Positions 1 to 6,244 of a DNA stretch of 24,400 bases are shown in pieces. Under the pieces are notes generated by a model. That model worked only from the letters and a program-made list of their open reading frames with translations, did no database searches and was not told the DNA's origin. Origin of the DNA: a virus. The DNA lies in the IMG/VR virus record IMGVR_UViG_3300039326_000059, positions 1-24,400 of that record. One strand, 5' to 3'. The stretch's first letter is position 1. Each line of letters opens with the position of its first letter. Both the position numbers and the translations under genes were made by a program.

Positions 1-307
1 CTCGCACTTGTTCAAGTTCTGGTGTGACGTTAACGCCGTCTTGAATTGATACGCTTATGGCTGGTTCGTTCTCAGCAAACTCGCCGCGTAGGCGGCTGAG
101 AAATGCTTCAGATATATTAAATTCCAATACCGGCATGTTAAGCGCATTTAAAGAGTTTTGATTCTTGGTGGACAACGTAGACTTAAATATAAATTCTCGG
201 TGTATATTGGCTCTAAGCATATTAGGCCAGAAATTCTGCATGCTTCTTGTTATATTCTTATTAATCCTGATCAAATCTTTTTCATCTTTTTTAGATGTAT
301 GATCCAT
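1..307 (-). CDS. Portal-like protein, N-terminal part (cut by window edge)
   Basis: Minus-strand reading frame open from an ATG at 307 to the left edge, giving about 102 residues. AGGT lies a few bases upstream of the ATG. The segment around residues 55-90 (NMPVLEFNISEAFL, then SRLRGEFAENEPAISV) resembles the start of P22-type portal proteins, where a 'P.L.FN...' stretch precedes a helix and an '..N.P.I.V' strand. In tailed phages the portal usually follows the large terminase, and here it is the next minus-strand gene after TerL. The portal would form the dodecameric DNA channel of the procapsid. The family call rests on this short N-terminal pattern plus gene order; another head protein is possible. 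Confidence 0.55.
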   Translation of the reverse strand, partial: MDHTSKKDEKDLIRINKNITRSMQNFWPNMLRANIHREFIFKSTLSTKNQNSLNALNMPVLEFNISEAFLSRLRGEFAENEPAISVSIQDGVNVTPELEQVR

Positions 308-377
308 ATGTTACCTGTAGATTTAAGGTTGTGTTAAGGTTGAATATTATTCTCCTCCTGTTTTTGGGGTATTGCAA

Positions 378-406
378 TTGATGTTTTTAGGGCAGCATGC
401 TAGGGT
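378..406 (+). promoter_or_regulatory. Candidate promoter for the 441-845 cassette
   Basis: TTGATG (378-383), a 17-base spacer ending in GCATGC, then TAGGGT (401-406). The -10 is poor, but the spacing and the TGC immediately before it match the other plus-strand cassette promoters at 11895 and 15575. It sits about 35 bases before the first ATG of the cassette. Confidence 0.4.
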
Positions 407-440
407 TGAGTTATGACACACTCATCGATTAAGGGGAAAT

Positions 441-593
441 ATGATGCATATATTTGACGGCTTAAGATATTACAAACTCTTAACAACAGCTGGATTTACT
501 GAACAACAAGCAGAGGTAATCGTTGAATTATATAAAGACGTCTGGTTATATACGCTAAACAGACTAGAAGATATAAAAGAAAGCCATAATTAA
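441..593 (+). CDS. Short DUF1640-like protein without membrane anchor
   Basis: Fifty-residue protein starting ATG ATG after a good ribosome site (AAGGGGAAAT). The N-terminal half (FDGLRYYKLLTTAGFTEQQAEVI) matches the opening of the four longer DUF1640 proteins in this window: an F/Y-D, a helix, 'L..AGF...QA', then another helix. It stops before the ATKxD motif and the transmembrane segment of the others, so it is either a natural short form or a truncated relative. It lies on the plus strand between two minus-strand virion genes and 12 bases ahead of the GG-leader peptide, so the two probably share a transcript. Function unknown. Confidence 0.65.
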   Translation: MMHIFDGLRYYKLLTTAGFTEQQAEVIVELYKDVWLYTLNRLEDIKESHN

Positions 594-605
594 TTAAAGA
601 GCTCT

Positions 606-845
606 GTGAAATCTCTATCACAAAAAGAAATAACCATTGTCACAGGCGGATACACCTCCTGCGTGATAGAATGGGTTTCGTATTATGTTGTTTATGAAAA
701 GTGCAAACAAATGTTTCCAGCCGCTTCCGGCGGTGGAATATCTTTAGGCGGATTAACATGTTTTCTTACAGCCAAAACAACTGGATATTTTATAAAAGAA
801 AAGTATAAAGAGTTTACACAAAATACAACGAAGCCTAATAATTAA
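606..845 (+). CDS. Double-glycine leader peptide (bacteriocin-like)
   Basis: Starts at GTG 606, with AAAGAG five bases upstream. The first 15 residues (MKSLSQKEITIVTGG) fit the leader of class II bacteriocins and Gram-negative microcins: Leu at -12, Glu at -8, Ile at -7, Val at -4 and Gly-Gly at -2/-1. Known leaders of this kind are removed by C39-peptidase ABC exporters. The predicted mature part is 64 residues with three cysteines, a central Gly/Ser/Ala-rich segment (about residues 40-60) and a basic, polar tail. It overlaps the end of the convergent TerL gene by four bases. No exporter or obvious immunity gene is next to it; the upstream DUF1640-like protein is the only cassette partner. 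A bacteriocin role is inferred from the leader alone. Confidence 0.7.
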   Translation: MKSLSQKEITIVTGGYTSCVIEWVSYYVVYEKCKQMFPAASGGGISLGGLTCFLTAKTTGYFIKEKYKEFTQNTTKPNN

Positions 846-2395
846 TCCCACCTTTCTGCGCGTTGTGTGTTTTGCAGCAATTGATTGCGCATAATACTCT
901 TAGATTGTTCTTGGCTTACTTTAGTATTAGCAATAAAATGCAAAGCCGTCTTGTCTTGATACACCATACGCACCGCGTCAAAGCAACTATCACATATATC
1001 CGATCGCCTTTGCGTACCTGCTGCATTTATCTTGGTCATATGATCTATACACATTCGCACATGCTGCGCTCCATAAGGAAAGGTAATTAATTTTTGAGTA
1101 ATGTATTGCTGCATAGATAAATGCCTATCCGTCTTTGACCCTGATTTTGATGTGCGATCTACTGATATAATGTTTAACCCTTGTATTGTACTCAACACAC
1201 TTACTAACGTTACACCAGTGCTCTTTTTTTCTATAGCAGCAAAAGACGGTAGTTTAAACTTACAGGCAGCAGCATAAAACTGCATGAACTCAGCTTGTAA
1301 ATCTTTTGGTTCTACAAATATCTCCACGCAGTTTAACCAGTGCAAAGCATATCTACCAGTTGGCTTATCAAAATGAATGATCTCGTAAACTCCCCACAAG
1401 CTAAATACTGTAGCGTCGTTTATCTGCTTTATCGTCTCAGCAGTATCGACAGTTAGAAACGTCATCAATAGATTGGGTTCGGTATCTAATATTGGGAAAT
1501 TTTCGGCCTTGAACAAGCTAGAACCTTCTCCGCTTGGTGACTGTTGAAATTGCGCATTGAATACATAAGGTTGTTGTTCCTGCAGTCTTCTTAAGTCTTG
1601 TATTGTATGTAAAGCTGGACAAAGAGCATTACCAGAATCATCTATTGCCTTTAAAACTACACTCTCCCATTCTGGCTCTGCCAATAAATGAGCGGCTAGA
1701 TCATACTCATGTAGTCGCTGACCAAGGAAAACCGTAGGAGTTTTAACTCCGCCATTTTTCCTACTGATAAGTGTATTATAATACCAATCCTGTATGCCCT
1801 CTCTAATAGTCTGACTAGTAGCCTCTGAAGGTTTCATTAGATCGTCAAGCACAATTGCTCCGCCAAAGCGCTCTACGCCGCGAAGTCCTGCTCCTGATCC
1901 TACAATTGTAGCGCCTGAACCTAAACCTAAAACCGTACCGCCAGCTGTCGTAGTGAAGTTATCTTTAGCTTGAGAATCACCGCGTAGCTCCACATGAAAC
2001 ATGTTTCGATAATATGGGGTTGTCATTATCTCCCTAATTTCAGCAGTTGCCTTAGTTGCTAGCTCTGCGCTAACACTAACATACAAGAAGTTGCTGTCAG
2101 GATATCTGGCCATACACCAAGCAACCCAGTTAATAAGTAAGGATGACTTGCCATAACGTGGTGGAACATTAATTAATAGATTGGTGCATTTACCTTCGAA
2201 TACTCGGTCAAGAGCTCGACCGATAACTAGATAATGCGACTCACGGCTAATCGGCCAGGTTATTTTAAAATCTCTTCCCGTACGTAGCTTATAAAATGTC
2301 TGTGTAAACAAAAGCAGATCATCAAGCAAACTGGCTTTTACTTCGGCTGTTTCTCTGATGATTCTTTCATCAACTGTTGCGTTTTCATTTTCCAT
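842..2395 (-). CDS. terL: Phage terminase large subunit (packaging ATPase/nuclease)
   Basis: About 517 residues. TerL pumps DNA into the procapsid and cuts the concatemer. Near residue 77 is the Walker A-type stretch NVPPRYGKSSLL, near 180 the Walker B strand GGAIVLDDL, and near 317 LTVDTAE, the first acidic strand of the RNase H-like nuclease domain (terminase_6 type). I chose the ATG at 2395 because AAAAGGA lies about ten bases upstream; an in-frame TTG at 2416 would add seven residues. The start lies within the end of the preceding zinc-binding gene, which suggests translational coupling. It follows TerS and two small CxxC proteins and precedes the portal-like gene, the normal packaging order apart from the inserted plus-strand cassette. 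Confidence 0.92.
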   Translation of the reverse strand: MENENATVDERIIRETAEVKASLLDDLLLFTQTFYKLRTGRDFKITWPISRESHYLVIGRALDRVFEGKCTNLLINVPPRYGKSSLLINWVAWCMARYPDSNFLYVSVSAELATKATAEIREIMTTPYYRNMFHVELRGDSQAKDNFTTTAGGTVLGLGSGATIVGSGAGLRGVERFGGAIVLDDLMKPSEATSQTIREGIQDWYYNTLISRKNGGVKTPTVFLGQRLHEYDLAAHLLAEPEWESVVLKAIDDSGNALCPALHTIQDLRRLQEQQPYVFNAQFQQSPSGEGSSLFKAENFPILDTEPNLLMTFLTVDTAETIKQINDATVFSLWGVYEIIHFDKPTGRYALHWLNCVEIFVEPKDLQAEFMQFYAAACKFKLPSFAAIEKKSTGVTLVSVLSTIQGLNIISVDRTSKSGSKTDRHLSMQQYITQKLITFPYGAQHVRMCIDHMTKINAAGTQRRSDICDSCFDAVRMVYQDKTALHFIANTKVSQEQSKSIMRNQLLQNTQRAERWD

Positions 2396-2622
2396 TCTTC
2401 TTGTGTCCTTTTCCAAAATATTTTCGGTATATACGGTGTTTGCGTGGGATAACCTATTCTTAAACGCTTTGCATTGTGTTCGCTAACTATGAGTTGTACT
2501 GAATCTTTGGCATCCCAACTTTCATAATGACACGCTGGACAATCAAACTTAAGCACGTTCTGATAATTAACAAAGCCCCTACCTTCACAAATAGAGCACG
2601 CTGGGAATGTTTGAAATGGCAT
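2338..2622 (-). CDS. Small CxxCxGxG zinc-binding protein, copy 2
   Basis: About 94 residues from an ATG at 2622 that lies one base after the preceding gene's stop. Near the N-terminus it has CSICEGRGF and then, some 18 residues on, CPACH: the paired CxxC knuckles of a DnaJ-type or rubredoxin-like zinc ribbon. The remainder is charged and without known motifs. It is clearly related to the gene just upstream (CSLCSGRG...CPVC). The last 58 bases overlap the large terminase. Small HNH or zinc-ribbon proteins are common beside terminases, but no nuclease residues are visible here, so I would only call it a zinc-binding packaging-module protein. Confidence 0.75.
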   Translation of the reverse strand: MPFQTFPACSICEGRGFVNYQNVLKFDCPACHYESWDAKDSVQLIVSEHNAKRLRIGYPTQTPYIPKIFWKRTQEEWKMKTQQLMKESSEKQPK

Positions 2623-2623
2623 G

Positions 2624-2956
2624 TTATTTCTTCGTTGCACGAGGTCTTCTTCGTATGATCTTTGGGCCCAATGGCTTTTCAGTCCGTGACGTTTTGTCAT
2701 TAACTGGTGCAATATTTGCACTTGTTGGCTCTATTTCAGTAGGTGTCATTTTGTCACCATCTGGAATAACTTTAATAGATTCATCAGGCACAATAACTTC
2801 ACTTGCCTTAGCCATCTCTTCAGCCGCTAACTTGTATAGGTCTGGTGGTGTTAATCGCACATCACTACAAACGGGGCATTTAATGCTTGTTCCGTTAGTA
2901 GTATTTACCATTCCTCTACCACTGCATAAAGAACACGTTCTATGTAATGTTTCCAT
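2624..2956 (-). CDS. Small CxxCxGxG zinc-binding protein, copy 1
   Basis: About 110 residues from an ATG at 2956; an upstream in-frame ATG at 3004 exists, but the inner one puts the CxxC motif at residue 8 exactly as in its neighbour. Motifs: CSLCSGRGM, then CPVC about 16 residues later, a DnaJ-like zinc knuckle. The C-terminal half is Pro/Thr/Ser-rich and ends in a very basic tail (KIIRRRPRATKK), which suggests nucleic-acid contact. It overlaps the end of the small terminase by 17 bases and is followed one base later by its paralogue. Function is unknown beyond likely zinc binding. Confidence 0.72.
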   Translation of the reverse strand: METLHRTCSLCSGRGMVNTTNGTSIKCPVCSDVRLTPPDLYKLAAEEMAKASEVIVPDESIKVIPDGDKMTPTEIEPTSANIAPVNDKTSRTEKPLGPKIIRRRPRATKK

Positions 2957-3464
2957 CTTTCTTTGCGTCTGTCTTCCCAATGGATTGTTCAATCTGTCTA
3001 GCATTTCGTTTCTCCTCTAGTATTTGATTGGTTACTTCCTTAAGCCGTTTAATACTTGGATCATCATTTAAGTTTACTTGGATTGTTGTTGATGGAGCAT
3101 AATGACCACACATCTTGTTGTGTTCTGCAATAGCAGATATAGCAGAATTAACAAATTGCTTATCAATAGAGTCTGGAGATTCTCCTAATATACGGTCTAT
3201 TATATTAGTAAGTCGGTCGATCTTCCATTTAAAGCCTTTCTCTAGTTTCTCGTCTAGCATACTTCTCTTTGTCTTTAAATATTTAACAATCTTTGGCATC
3301 TTCAGCATTCTACCGCAACCATCAGCTTTCGGTGAATATCCTACTTCTAATGCTGCTTGTTTCTCATCGCCACTTATTAAATAAGCGTCGCAAAATGCAC
3401 GTTGCTTAGAATTTAGCGGATCATAATCTTTTTTCGACAGGTATCTATTCTTACATTTGTGCAT
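2940..3464 (-). CDS. terS: Phage terminase small subunit
   Basis: 174 residues. The segment LNSKQRAFCDAYL followed by GDEKQAALEVGYS (about residues 17-45) is the hallmark of terminase_2-type small subunits: an 'L..kQ..F...Yl..g....AA...aGYs' helix-turn-helix that recognises packaging-site DNA. A central helical region (residues 60-120) would form the oligomer, and the C-terminus is charged. TerS hands DNA to TerL, encoded downstream in the same operon. It ends in an overlap with the first zinc-knuckle gene and begins nine bases after the end of the Cys-rich GG peptide. Confidence 0.87.
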   Translation of the reverse strand: MHKCKNRYLSKKDYDPLNSKQRAFCDAYLISGDEKQAALEVGYSPKADGCGRMLKMPKIVKYLKTKRSMLDEKLEKGFKWKIDRLTNIIDRILGESPDSIDKQFVNSAISAIAEHNKMCGHYAPSTTIQVNLNDDPSIKRLKEVTNQILEEKRNARQIEQSIGKTDAKKDGNIT

Positions 3465-3473
3465 GGGTATTAT

Positions 3474-3659
3474 CTAATCACGACAATATTCCACTTTGTC
3501 TTCAAAAAAATATCCTAACGAAGTGTAATCTCCACAACACAGAAAATAACAAGCATCTTCATTTACTACTACCATCGCTTCATCTTTGTTAGGAAAACAC
3601 TTGCAGACAGAATCACCACCAGCAATCTTGCCAATCTCTACATTATTTAGTTGTAACAT
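3474..3659 (-). CDS. Cys-rich double-glycine leader peptide
   Basis: Sixty-one residues from an ATG at 3659, preceded by AGGA at normal spacing. An open frame upstream lacks a ribosome site, so the shorter start is preferred. The N-terminus MLQLNNVEIGKIAGG has Leu -12, Glu -8, Ile -7, Ile -4 and Gly-Gly at -2/-1, fitting a bacteriocin-type leader. The predicted 46-residue mature part carries six cysteines (VCKC, ACYFLCC, YCRD), is acidic overall, and could hold three disulfides or a metal. It lies in the terminase operon, just downstream of a His-rich protein and upstream of terS. The Cys-rich core could instead mean an intracellular zinc protein, in which case the GG pattern would be chance. 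Confidence 0.62.
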   Translation of the reverse strand: MLQLNNVEIGKIAGGDSVCKCFPNKDEAMVVVNEDACYFLCCGDYTSLGYFFEDKVEYCRD

Positions 3660-3678
3660 TATTATGTTCCTAATAATT

Positions 3679-3702
3679 AGCCCGACACGCAAGCATCGGG
3701 CT
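3679..3702. terminator. Hairpin between His-rich gene and GG peptide
   Basis: AGCCCGA (3679-3685) pairs with TCGGGCT (3696-3702) across a ten-base loop. Neither side has a long T-run (TTTAT on plus, TAATTATT on minus), so it may be a weak terminator or attenuator separating the His-rich gene from the terminase operon. Confidence 0.4.
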
Positions 3703-3717
3703 TTATACCAAAACACA

Positions 3718-3876
3718 TTACTTTTTATGACTTTTACCCATAGCGTGTTCATGTGTTTTATGATGTGAAGAACCTACATGCTTATGCGCTTTATGATGAG
3801 CCGGCGTATTGTGATCCATGTGCTTTTGATGATGCTCTGGCACATGGTGATCATGTTTTTCTATTTTGTGTTCCAT
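3718..3876 (-). CDS. Small histidine-rich protein
   Basis: A 52-residue protein, starting at ATG 3876 behind a good ribosome site (CGGAG, seven-base gap). Seventeen of 52 residues are histidine, in pairs and HxH patterns (KHDHH, PEHHQKH, PAHHKAHKH, SSHHKTHEH), with lysines between. There is no signal peptide or membrane segment. Such His-rich stretches bind Ni, Zn, Co or Cu in metallochaperones; at this size it could simply store or buffer metal, or bind anionic polymers. It is the first minus-strand gene after the divergent promoter region near 3880-4010 and precedes a Cys-rich GG peptide and terS. I do not recognise a named family. Confidence 0.65.
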   Translation of the reverse strand: MEHKIEKHDHHVPEHHQKHMDHNTPAHHKAHKHVGSSHHKTHEHAMGKSHKK

Positions 3877-3898
3877 TGTAATGCTCCGATGTGTAATT

Positions 3899-4011
3899 GC
3901 TAATATTAGCGATATTAAATTTTACTCTAAATGCCTGAGCCTGCAAGTGTTTTTTGGGATATTAAATTTATTTTTAAATAAATCTGTTTTATTTAAATTA
4001 TGTGCTATAGT
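3899..4011. promoter_or_regulatory. Divergent regulatory region with plus-strand promoter
   Basis: Holds a perfect 12-base palindrome GCTAATATTAGC (3899-3910), two copies of GATATTAAATTT (3911 and 3958), and an extended -10 TGCTATAGT whose hexamer is 4006-4011. No convincing -35 stands 17 bases before it. It separates the minus-strand His-rich/terminase genes from the plus-strand 4077-5483 genes. Confidence 0.5.
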
Positions 4012-4040
4012 CATTAGTGTAATGAAGAACAAACGACATT

Positions 4041-4068
4041 ACAAACAACAACAACTTAATAATGAGGA
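4041..4068 (+). repeat. 28-base direct repeat in 5' leader, copy 1
   Basis: Identical over 28 bases to 4532-4559. It consists of an ACAAC-rich stretch followed by TTAATAATGAGGA, so it contains the ribosome site of the next gene (ATG at 4077). A shortened version, keeping the TTAATAATGAGG end, lies before the ATG at 4798. Confidence 0.85.
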
Positions 4069-4076
4069 AACAAAAA

Positions 4077-4448
4077 ATGAAAACAAAAATATTAATTGGC
4101 GCGTTACTTTCTTTAATATTAATACAGACAAATGTGTTTGCGAACAGAACATATCACAATGTTTATGCCGACGCTCTTATTGCAAAAATAATAAACCTTG
4201 AATCTTTAGAAAGCAAAACGTTTGCTGAAGACCTGAGCAAAACAATCGGAACATTAAACGTAGATCATCCCTTAATACCGATGCTTAATTCATTAGGTAA
4301 CTGTGCAATGGTCTTGGTATATTTGACTTACCGGCCTTCGTATTTCTCTTGGTTAAGAGATGTAGCAATTACTAACCCGATAGAAGCGAGAGCACAACTA
4401 TTACAAATATCTGCGTATTGCTACGGCGTGCATGATACACTAAAATAA
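4077..4448 (+). CDS. Secreted or periplasmic hypothetical protein
   Basis: 123 residues from ATG 4077, chosen because GAGGAAA sits at correct spacing; an in-frame ATG at 4062 is part of the ribosome site. Residues 1-22 (MKTKILIGALLSLILIQTNVFA) form a clear signal peptide with a basic start, hydrophobic core and a V-F-A cleavage site. The mature part, about 101 residues, is helical with two cysteines (in GNCAMV and SAYCYGV) and no recognised motif. First gene of a plus-strand cassette facing away from the terminase operon. Being exported, it is a candidate for surface modification, superinfection exclusion or accompaniment of the GG peptide encoded at 5178. Confidence 0.7.
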   Translation: MKTKILIGALLSLILIQTNVFANRTYHNVYADALIAKIINLESLESKTFAEDLSKTIGTLNVDHPLIPMLNSLGNCAMVLVYLTYRPSYFSWLRDVAITNPIEARAQLLQISAYCYGVHDTLK

Positions 4449-4456
4449 AAGAGAAA

Positions 4457-4525
4457 TTGAAAGAAAAATATGGCGACGCATATTGGCTTCATGCTGATGA
4501 GGATAAAGAATTAAACTGGTATTAA
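4457..4525 (+). other. Possible 22-residue remnant ORF
   Basis: A short frame with only a TTG start (4457) behind AAAGAG. It encodes a plausible acidic/aromatic peptide (KYGDAYWLHADEDKELNWY) and ends seven bases before the second 28-base repeat. It may be the tail of a gene lost when the repeat-flanked segment was rearranged. Weak support. Confidence 0.2.
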
Positions 4526-4531
4526 CATTTC

Positions 4532-4559
4532 ACAAACAACAACAACTTAATAATGAGGA
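4532..4559 (+). repeat. 28-base direct repeat in 5' leader, copy 2
   Basis: Perfect second copy of 4041-4068, again ending in the ATGAGGA ribosome site, here for the ATG at 4567. The sequences flanking the two copies differ, so this is a duplicated or recombining leader, not duplication of a gene. Confidence 0.85.
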
Positions 4560-4566
4560 TTAAGAA

Positions 4567-4779
4567 ATGAGCAACGAACAAACGCAGGTGTATAGAGAAG
4601 ACTTACACGATCGAGCCATGGAAATAGAAGCCGACATTAAAGAAGGCAACTGCCAAATAGCTAAAACAAAAAGCGAAATACAAGAATTAAGAAGAAAGAT
4701 ACAGTTGGAAGAAACCAATATAATACTATTTCAAAACCAATTATTGAAAATTCAACAAGAACTATTTAATACAAATTAA
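4567..4779 (+). CDS. Small coiled-coil protein
   Basis: Seventy residues, nearly all predicted helical and charged, with heptad-like hydrophobic spacing from about residue 15 to 66 (IEADIKEGNCQIAK, SEIQELRRKIQL, TNIILFQNQLLKI). No membrane segment or signal peptide. The ribosome site is the GAGGA at the end of the 28-base repeat. It is followed 18 bases later by a small membrane peptide gene. Function unknown; a coiled-coil adaptor or oligomerising partner of the neighbouring exported or membrane proteins is possible. Confidence 0.65.
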   Translation: MSNEQTQVYREDLHDRAMEIEADIKEGNCQIAKTKSEIQELRRKIQLEETNIILFQNQLLKIQQELFNTN

Positions 4780-4797
4780 TAATGAGGGGAATATAAA

Positions 4798-4920
4798 ATG
4801 ATGATAATATATTTGTTGGCTTTAATAATTGGCGCAGCGGTAGGTTGCACGTTCCCAATATTTGGTGTGGTTTGTTTTTTATATTTACTTCTTTTTTTAT
4901 ATTCACTTCTTAACGATTAA
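4798..4920 (+). CDS. Small hydrophobic membrane peptide
   Basis: Forty residues from ATG 4798 behind a strong site (GAGGGGA). Almost wholly hydrophobic: MMIIYLLALIIGAAVGC, a short TFPIFG turn, then a second hydrophobic run ending in LLND, so one long or two short membrane spans. Size and hydrophobicity suit a holin-like, toxin-like or immunity-like peptide. Its place in the same plus-strand set just before the GG-peptide promoter allows an immunity role, but that is only a guess. Confidence 0.6.
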   Translation: MMIIYLLALIIGAAVGCTFPIFGVVCFLYLLLFLYSLLND

Positions 4921-4980
4921 TTAATTGTATTTTTTCTGCTCAATCTAACTTTGCCCACATCAAGCATGACTAGAAAAAAT

Positions 4981-5015
4981 CTATCCACAGAGTTACTCAC
5001 AAATTCTGTGGACAA
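4981..5015. promoter_or_regulatory. DnaA-box-like inverted pair
   Basis: CTATCCACA (4981-4989) and, in inverted orientation, TGTGGACAA (5007-5015). Each differs from the TTWTNCACA DnaA-box consensus by one base. Between them lies GTTACTCACA, a poorer match. Together with the GTCGAC repeats that follow, this could be an origin or a DnaA-responsive promoter. Confidence 0.4.
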
Positions 5016-5031
5016 CTTTGGGCGTATTTTA

Positions 5032-5132
5032 ATTGTCGACTGTCGAGTCATTAGAAAGTCGACAATGGTTTGTACTTGCGCATGAGCACAAAAAAAGATT
5101 GTCGACTTTTGTTTTTTAATAAAGTTGACAAT
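5032..5132. promoter_or_regulatory. GTCGAC operator cluster upstream of GG peptide
   Basis: Two inverted repeats built on TTGTCGAC: ATTGTCGACT (5032-5041) with AGTCGACAAT (5057-5066), a perfect 10-base match; and ATTGTCGACTTT (5098-5109) with AAAGTTGACAAT (5121-5132), 11 of 12 matching. The second pair ends eleven bases before the -10 at 5143, where a repressor would block RNA polymerase. Confidence 0.65.
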
Positions 5133-5139
5133 CAAAATG

Positions 5140-5148
5140 TGATATAAT
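5140..5148 (+). promoter_or_regulatory. Extended -10 promoter of the 5178 gene
   Basis: TGATATAAT, a perfect TGn-TATAAT extended -10 element, 30 bases before the ATG. The TTGACA at 5125 is only 12 bases from it, too close for a normal -35, so the promoter probably relies on the extended -10. Confidence 0.55.
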
Positions 5149-5177
5149 TTATTTTTCAATTATCGGAGAATAAAATC

Positions 5178-5483
5178 ATGTTACAAAATTTAACTTGTTC
5201 AGAAGTTTCTGAAGTGAGCGGTGGAGGAATGTGTGTAAAAACAGCTTTGGCTACAGCCTCTTCTATATGTGTAGCAATCGGTACTTCTATGGGTGCGCTT
5301 GGTCAAGCATTACATGTCAATGCTCCCGCTACTGCAACCGGAGCAGATGCGCCACTCGTAAATTTAAGGGTTTGGGGCATTACATCGGCAGTAGTAGGGT
5401 TTTCGTTGAATGTAGCTTCTATGGTATTATCTTCAGTATCAGCTTCATCTGAGCCATGTACTGAATCAGATGGAGGAAAATAA
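5178..5483 (+). CDS. Double-glycine leader peptide, Ala/Ser/Gly-rich (bacteriocin-like)
   Basis: 101 residues, ribosome site GGAG before ATG 5178. Leader MLQNLTCSEVSEVSGG has Leu -12, Glu -8, Val -7, Val -4 and GG at -2/-1, and shares the 'L(T/S)x(S/T)EVSE' core with the leader of the 13712 peptide. The predicted 85-residue mature chain has two hydrophobic, small-residue-rich segments (about residues 22-45 and 69-90) and cysteines near each end (MCVKT and EPCTES). This suits a membrane-inserting two-helix or disulfide-closed bacteriocin. It stands alone downstream of the operator-rich promoter at 5032-5148. No dedicated exporter or immunity gene is adjacent. Confidence 0.72.
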   Translation: MLQNLTCSEVSEVSGGGMCVKTALATASSICVAIGTSMGALGQALHVNAPATATGADAPLVNLRVWGITSAVVGFSLNVASMVLSSVSASSEPCTESDGGK

Positions 5484-5520
5484 TTATTGTAAATTAGACT
5501 TTATAAGTTATAATTGATTT

Positions 5521-5535
5521 GTTAATTCAATTAAC
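5521..5535. repeat. Palindrome GTTAATT-C-AATTAAC
   Basis: Perfect 7-base arms around a single C, lying in the convergent space between the GG peptide and the minus-strand 5569 gene. There is no T-run, so an operator or chance AT palindrome is likelier than a terminator. Confidence 0.4.
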
Positions 5536-5568
5536 ACTGTCCCACGTAGTTTAGGCAAATTACGCATT

Positions 5569-6033
5569 CTAACAAGCTTGGCTACGCGGGGCGTTTTTTT
5601 GTTTAATTATTCTGCTTGCTCTAGCAATATTCATACGTTCGCGCAATACTTGAAGCTGTTCTGGTGTAAGTTGTTTTTTTTCTTTTTTTATTTTTGCTTT
5701 AATTATAGCGCAAACATTGTCTAAGTTTTCCACATTAAAATTAGCTCCGAAGGAATCATCACAATCTTGAAAAACAGATATAATATAAGGCTTAATATGT
5801 GCAAGTAATAAATTTCTGCGATTCGTTGTCAAATTGATATTAGTCCATATTCCGAGTGTTTTATTTTTCAAATCATAAGGAGCTATAAAGCCCCATTTTC
5901 CTTTTATTACCGTTTCGTTTTCTTCAATTTTTGTTAAAACATATCTTCCTTCAAAAGTTTCCATATATTCATTGCACGATTTATCATCATCAGTTAAGAT
6001 TGCATTTTTGTTGAAAGACTTGTCTTTTTTCAT
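5569..6033 (-). CDS. Hypothetical protein, 154 aa
   Basis: Begins at ATG 6033 with a good ribosome site (ATGAGGAAAA, the same ATGAGGA form used by several genes here). Residues 25-75 look like a beta-rich fold (EGRYVLTKIEENETVIKGKWG), followed by a helical region and a basic C-terminal helix (LTPEQLQVLRERMNIARASRIIKQ), which could bind nucleic acid. No recognised family. It is the last minus-strand gene of the early block and converges on the 5178 gene. Confidence 0.6.
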   Translation of the reverse strand: MKKDKSFNKNAILTDDDKSCNEYMETFEGRYVLTKIEENETVIKGKWGFIAPYDLKNKTLGIWTNINLTTNRRNLLLAHIKPYIISVFQDCDDSFGANFNVENLDNVCAIIKAKIKKEKKQLTPEQLQVLRERMNIARASRIIKQKNAPRSQAC

Positions 6034-6244
6034 AAAACATTTTCCTCATTATTATAGAAAACGGAGCATGGCATTTCAAAATATCATTAGCAATGCCCAC
6101 GCAATGTTTTTTTTCTTAATAAAAACTTAACTTTTTTGAAGATAAAATCTTTTGCCATATAGTTTTATACCCCCTGCTTAATTTTTTATAATATCATGTA
6201 TTTTTATTAAGATTTTCCAGTTTACCAAAAATCAATGACTTAGC
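6034..6244 (-). other. AT-rich gap with a possible 23-residue ORF
   Basis: Very AT-rich, about 210 bases. A minus-strand frame at 6087-6158 encodes a 23-residue, strongly basic peptide (starting MAKDFIFKKVKF) after a GGGGG-rich site. It is short enough to be chance, and nothing else is seen. Confidence 0.25.

Noticed and set aside
2607-3020. 137-codon plus-strand ORF, partly hydrophobic
   Set aside because: Lies antisense to the two zinc-knuckle genes and the end of terS, all well supported by motifs and ribosome sites.
4917-5159. 80-codon minus-strand ORF
   Set aside because: No ribosome site, no motif, and it covers the DnaA-like boxes and GTCGAC operators, which explain the sequence better.
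5570-5605. Terminator at the CGCGGGGCG-T7 stretch
   Set aside because: The only stem is four bases (ACGC/GCGT), and the T-run is part of the codons of the minus-strand gene.
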